The translations under genes were made by a program, and so were the position numbers. Of a stretch of 14,434 nt of DNA, positions 13,746-14,434 are shown piece by piece. Under the pieces are notes generated by a model. That model worked only from the letters and a program-made list of their open reading frames with translations, made no database searches and had not been told where the DNA came from. The stretch covers positions 1 to 14,434 of the forward strand of contig CAYVMN010000123.1 in the NCBI GenBank assembly GCA_964452575.1. The letters are read 5' to 3'. Every line of letters starts with the position of its first letter. Position 1 is the first letter of the stretch. Origin of the DNA: CAYVMN01 sp964452575 (GTDB lineage Bacteria > Desulfobacterota > DSM-4660 > Desulfatiglandales > Desulfatiglandaceae).

Positions 13746-14182
13746 TTCCAAGAGTTAAGAAGTCTACTATGCCGTAAAGGTCATGCTGTTATTTGATCAT
13801 CCAACGTACCCATAACATATCGCGTCAAGCCTCAAAGATGCCGTTATTTCCTTGGTACCATAACGGATTCGACCAGTGTGATCACCAGAAAAGATGCACG
13901 TACAGCCGGGAGGCTTGTTTCCCGAGTGCTGCCTGAAACTCCCTCTCAACAAGTATAACCTTTGCAAACCTTTGAGGTTTGCGTGGTCTTTAATAAGGTG
14001 TTGAAGTTCTTGGGCGGCGCTCGTTCTTTATTCTTAAGATAAGACTCTAATGGGCATAATCAAGAGTAGAGACCCTCAATTTCTTGATTATTCACAAAAT
14101 GGTACCCACCGGGATTCAAGGAGGGGTCCTCTTTCAATTCCCCTCTTGACTCTCTCTGGTGAATACAGGTAAGAAACGGGAA
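13746..14182. other. Gene-free, hairpin-rich gap before the aminotransferase
   Basis: No convincing gene is visible in these 437 bases. Four inverted repeats stand out: CCGTTAT/ATAACGG (13841-13866, 12-base loop); GCAAACCT/AGGTTTGC (13964-13982, 3-base loop); ATAATCAAGA/TCTTGATTAT (14056-14091, 16-base loop, perfect 10 bp); and 14116-14126 with 14140-14149 (10 bp, one bulged G). None is followed by a U-tract. A weak leftward promoter pair, TTGATT (14058-14063) and TATCTT (14036-14041) with a 16-base spacer, could start an RNA of about 330 nt ending at the 13701-13745 terminator. Alternatively the right part is the aminotransferase leader. Confidence 0.4.
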
Positions 14183-14434
14183 ATGAAGACGATGTCGGAT
14201 TTTGAGACCATTGATAAGGATTTTCTTCGGAAACGAGCTGCCCTGAAGTGGGGACCCTGGGGAGAAGATGTGATCCCCCTTTCGGTGGCTGACATTGATT
14301 TCCGGGTACCCGACGAGATCAAAGAAGGAATTATTCGAGCCCTTCATGAGGATCGGACACCATATGGCCCCTATGGCGGAGACCCGGATGTCGTGGAAGC
14401 GGTCTGTGAAAAGCTAAACCGCGTAAATAATATC
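14183..14434 (+). CDS. PLP-dependent class I/II aminotransferase, MalY/PatB-like N-terminus (partial)
   Basis: Eighty-four codons are open from an ATG at 14183 to the window edge without a stop. The segment FLRKRAALKW, then PLSVADIDFRVPDEIKEGI (residues 36-54) and PYGPYGGDPDVVEAV (62-76), is the N-terminal pattern of fold-type I aminotransferases. The VADxDF version is typical of MalY/PatB-type C-S lyases and related aminotransferases. The PLP lysine lies beyond the window, so the reaction cannot be specified. GGGA lies close to the ATG; an in-frame ATG at 14192 and GTG at 14159 are alternative starts. A hairpin at 14116-14149 lies in its probable leader. Confidence 0.8.
   Translation, partial: MKTMSDFETIDKDFLRKRAALKWGPWGEDVIPLSVADIDFRVPDEIKEGIIRALHEDRTPYGPYGGDPDVVEAVCEKLNRVNNI

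Noticed and set aside
13844..13945. 33-codon minus-strand open stretch ending in VESVMVPRK
   Set aside because: No start codon with a ribosome-binding site in frame and no recognised family; it could be a gene relic but cannot be supported.
13853..14112. Two TGGTACC sequences suggesting a T-box leader for the aminotransferase
   Set aside because: Neither continues into the conserved GCG of the T-box sequence, and no stem I, specifier loop or rightward terminator precedes the gene.
14060..14347. 95-codon minus-strand open frame opposite the aminotransferase start
   Set aside because: Overlaps the well-supported aminotransferase N-terminus and shows no domain or ribosome-binding site.

Overview
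The window reads like chromosome from an anaerobic Desulfobacterota (deltaproteobacterial) lineage. That assignment is an inference from gene content: two adjacent PilT-family ATPases followed by a receiver-like gene, a REP-associated-type tyrosine transposase remnant, a Lon-like protease of the AAA_32/LonC type, and a stand-alone bacterial CULT (cereblon-type) domain. No rRNA, tRNA or CRISPR array was recognised.

Layout. 1-839 (minus) is the N-terminal part of an AAA/DUF4143-type ATPase running off the left edge, with a promoter so close that its mRNA may be leaderless. 1008-1898 is a decayed transposase element with terminal inverted repeats. 1933-2586 (plus) is nth (endonuclease III). From 8721 leftward to 2573 is a long minus-strand run: promoter, structured leader with intrinsic terminator, panB, a palindromic 7-bp-periodic repeat, panE, then a Lon-like protease, a bifunctional-nuclease (DUF151) gene and a CULT-domain gene that overlaps the nth 3' end. 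From 8784 rightward is a type IV pilus retraction operon: pilT, a second pilT/pilU paralogue, a degenerate receiver protein and a 90-residue unknown. Convergent to it, 13583-11986 (minus) holds a Nudix ADP-sugar pyrophosphatase translationally coupled to a GHMP sugar kinase. A bidirectional terminator and a hairpin-rich gap of about 440 bp precede the start of a PLP-dependent aminotransferase that leaves the window on the right.

How genes may work together. PanB and PanE catalyse consecutive steps of pantoate synthesis from 2-oxoisovalerate. PilT, PilU and the pseudo-receiver form a plausible pilus-retraction and control module. The most interesting cluster is lonC-like / DUF151 / CULT. Eukaryotic cereblon is a fusion of a LON-type domain with a CULT domain; here a CULT protein with an intact tri-tryptophan cage is encoded two genes downstream of, and on the same strand as, a Lon-type protease. 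A bacterial two-gene counterpart of a cereblon-like quality-control route is a testable hypothesis, not a demonstrated function.
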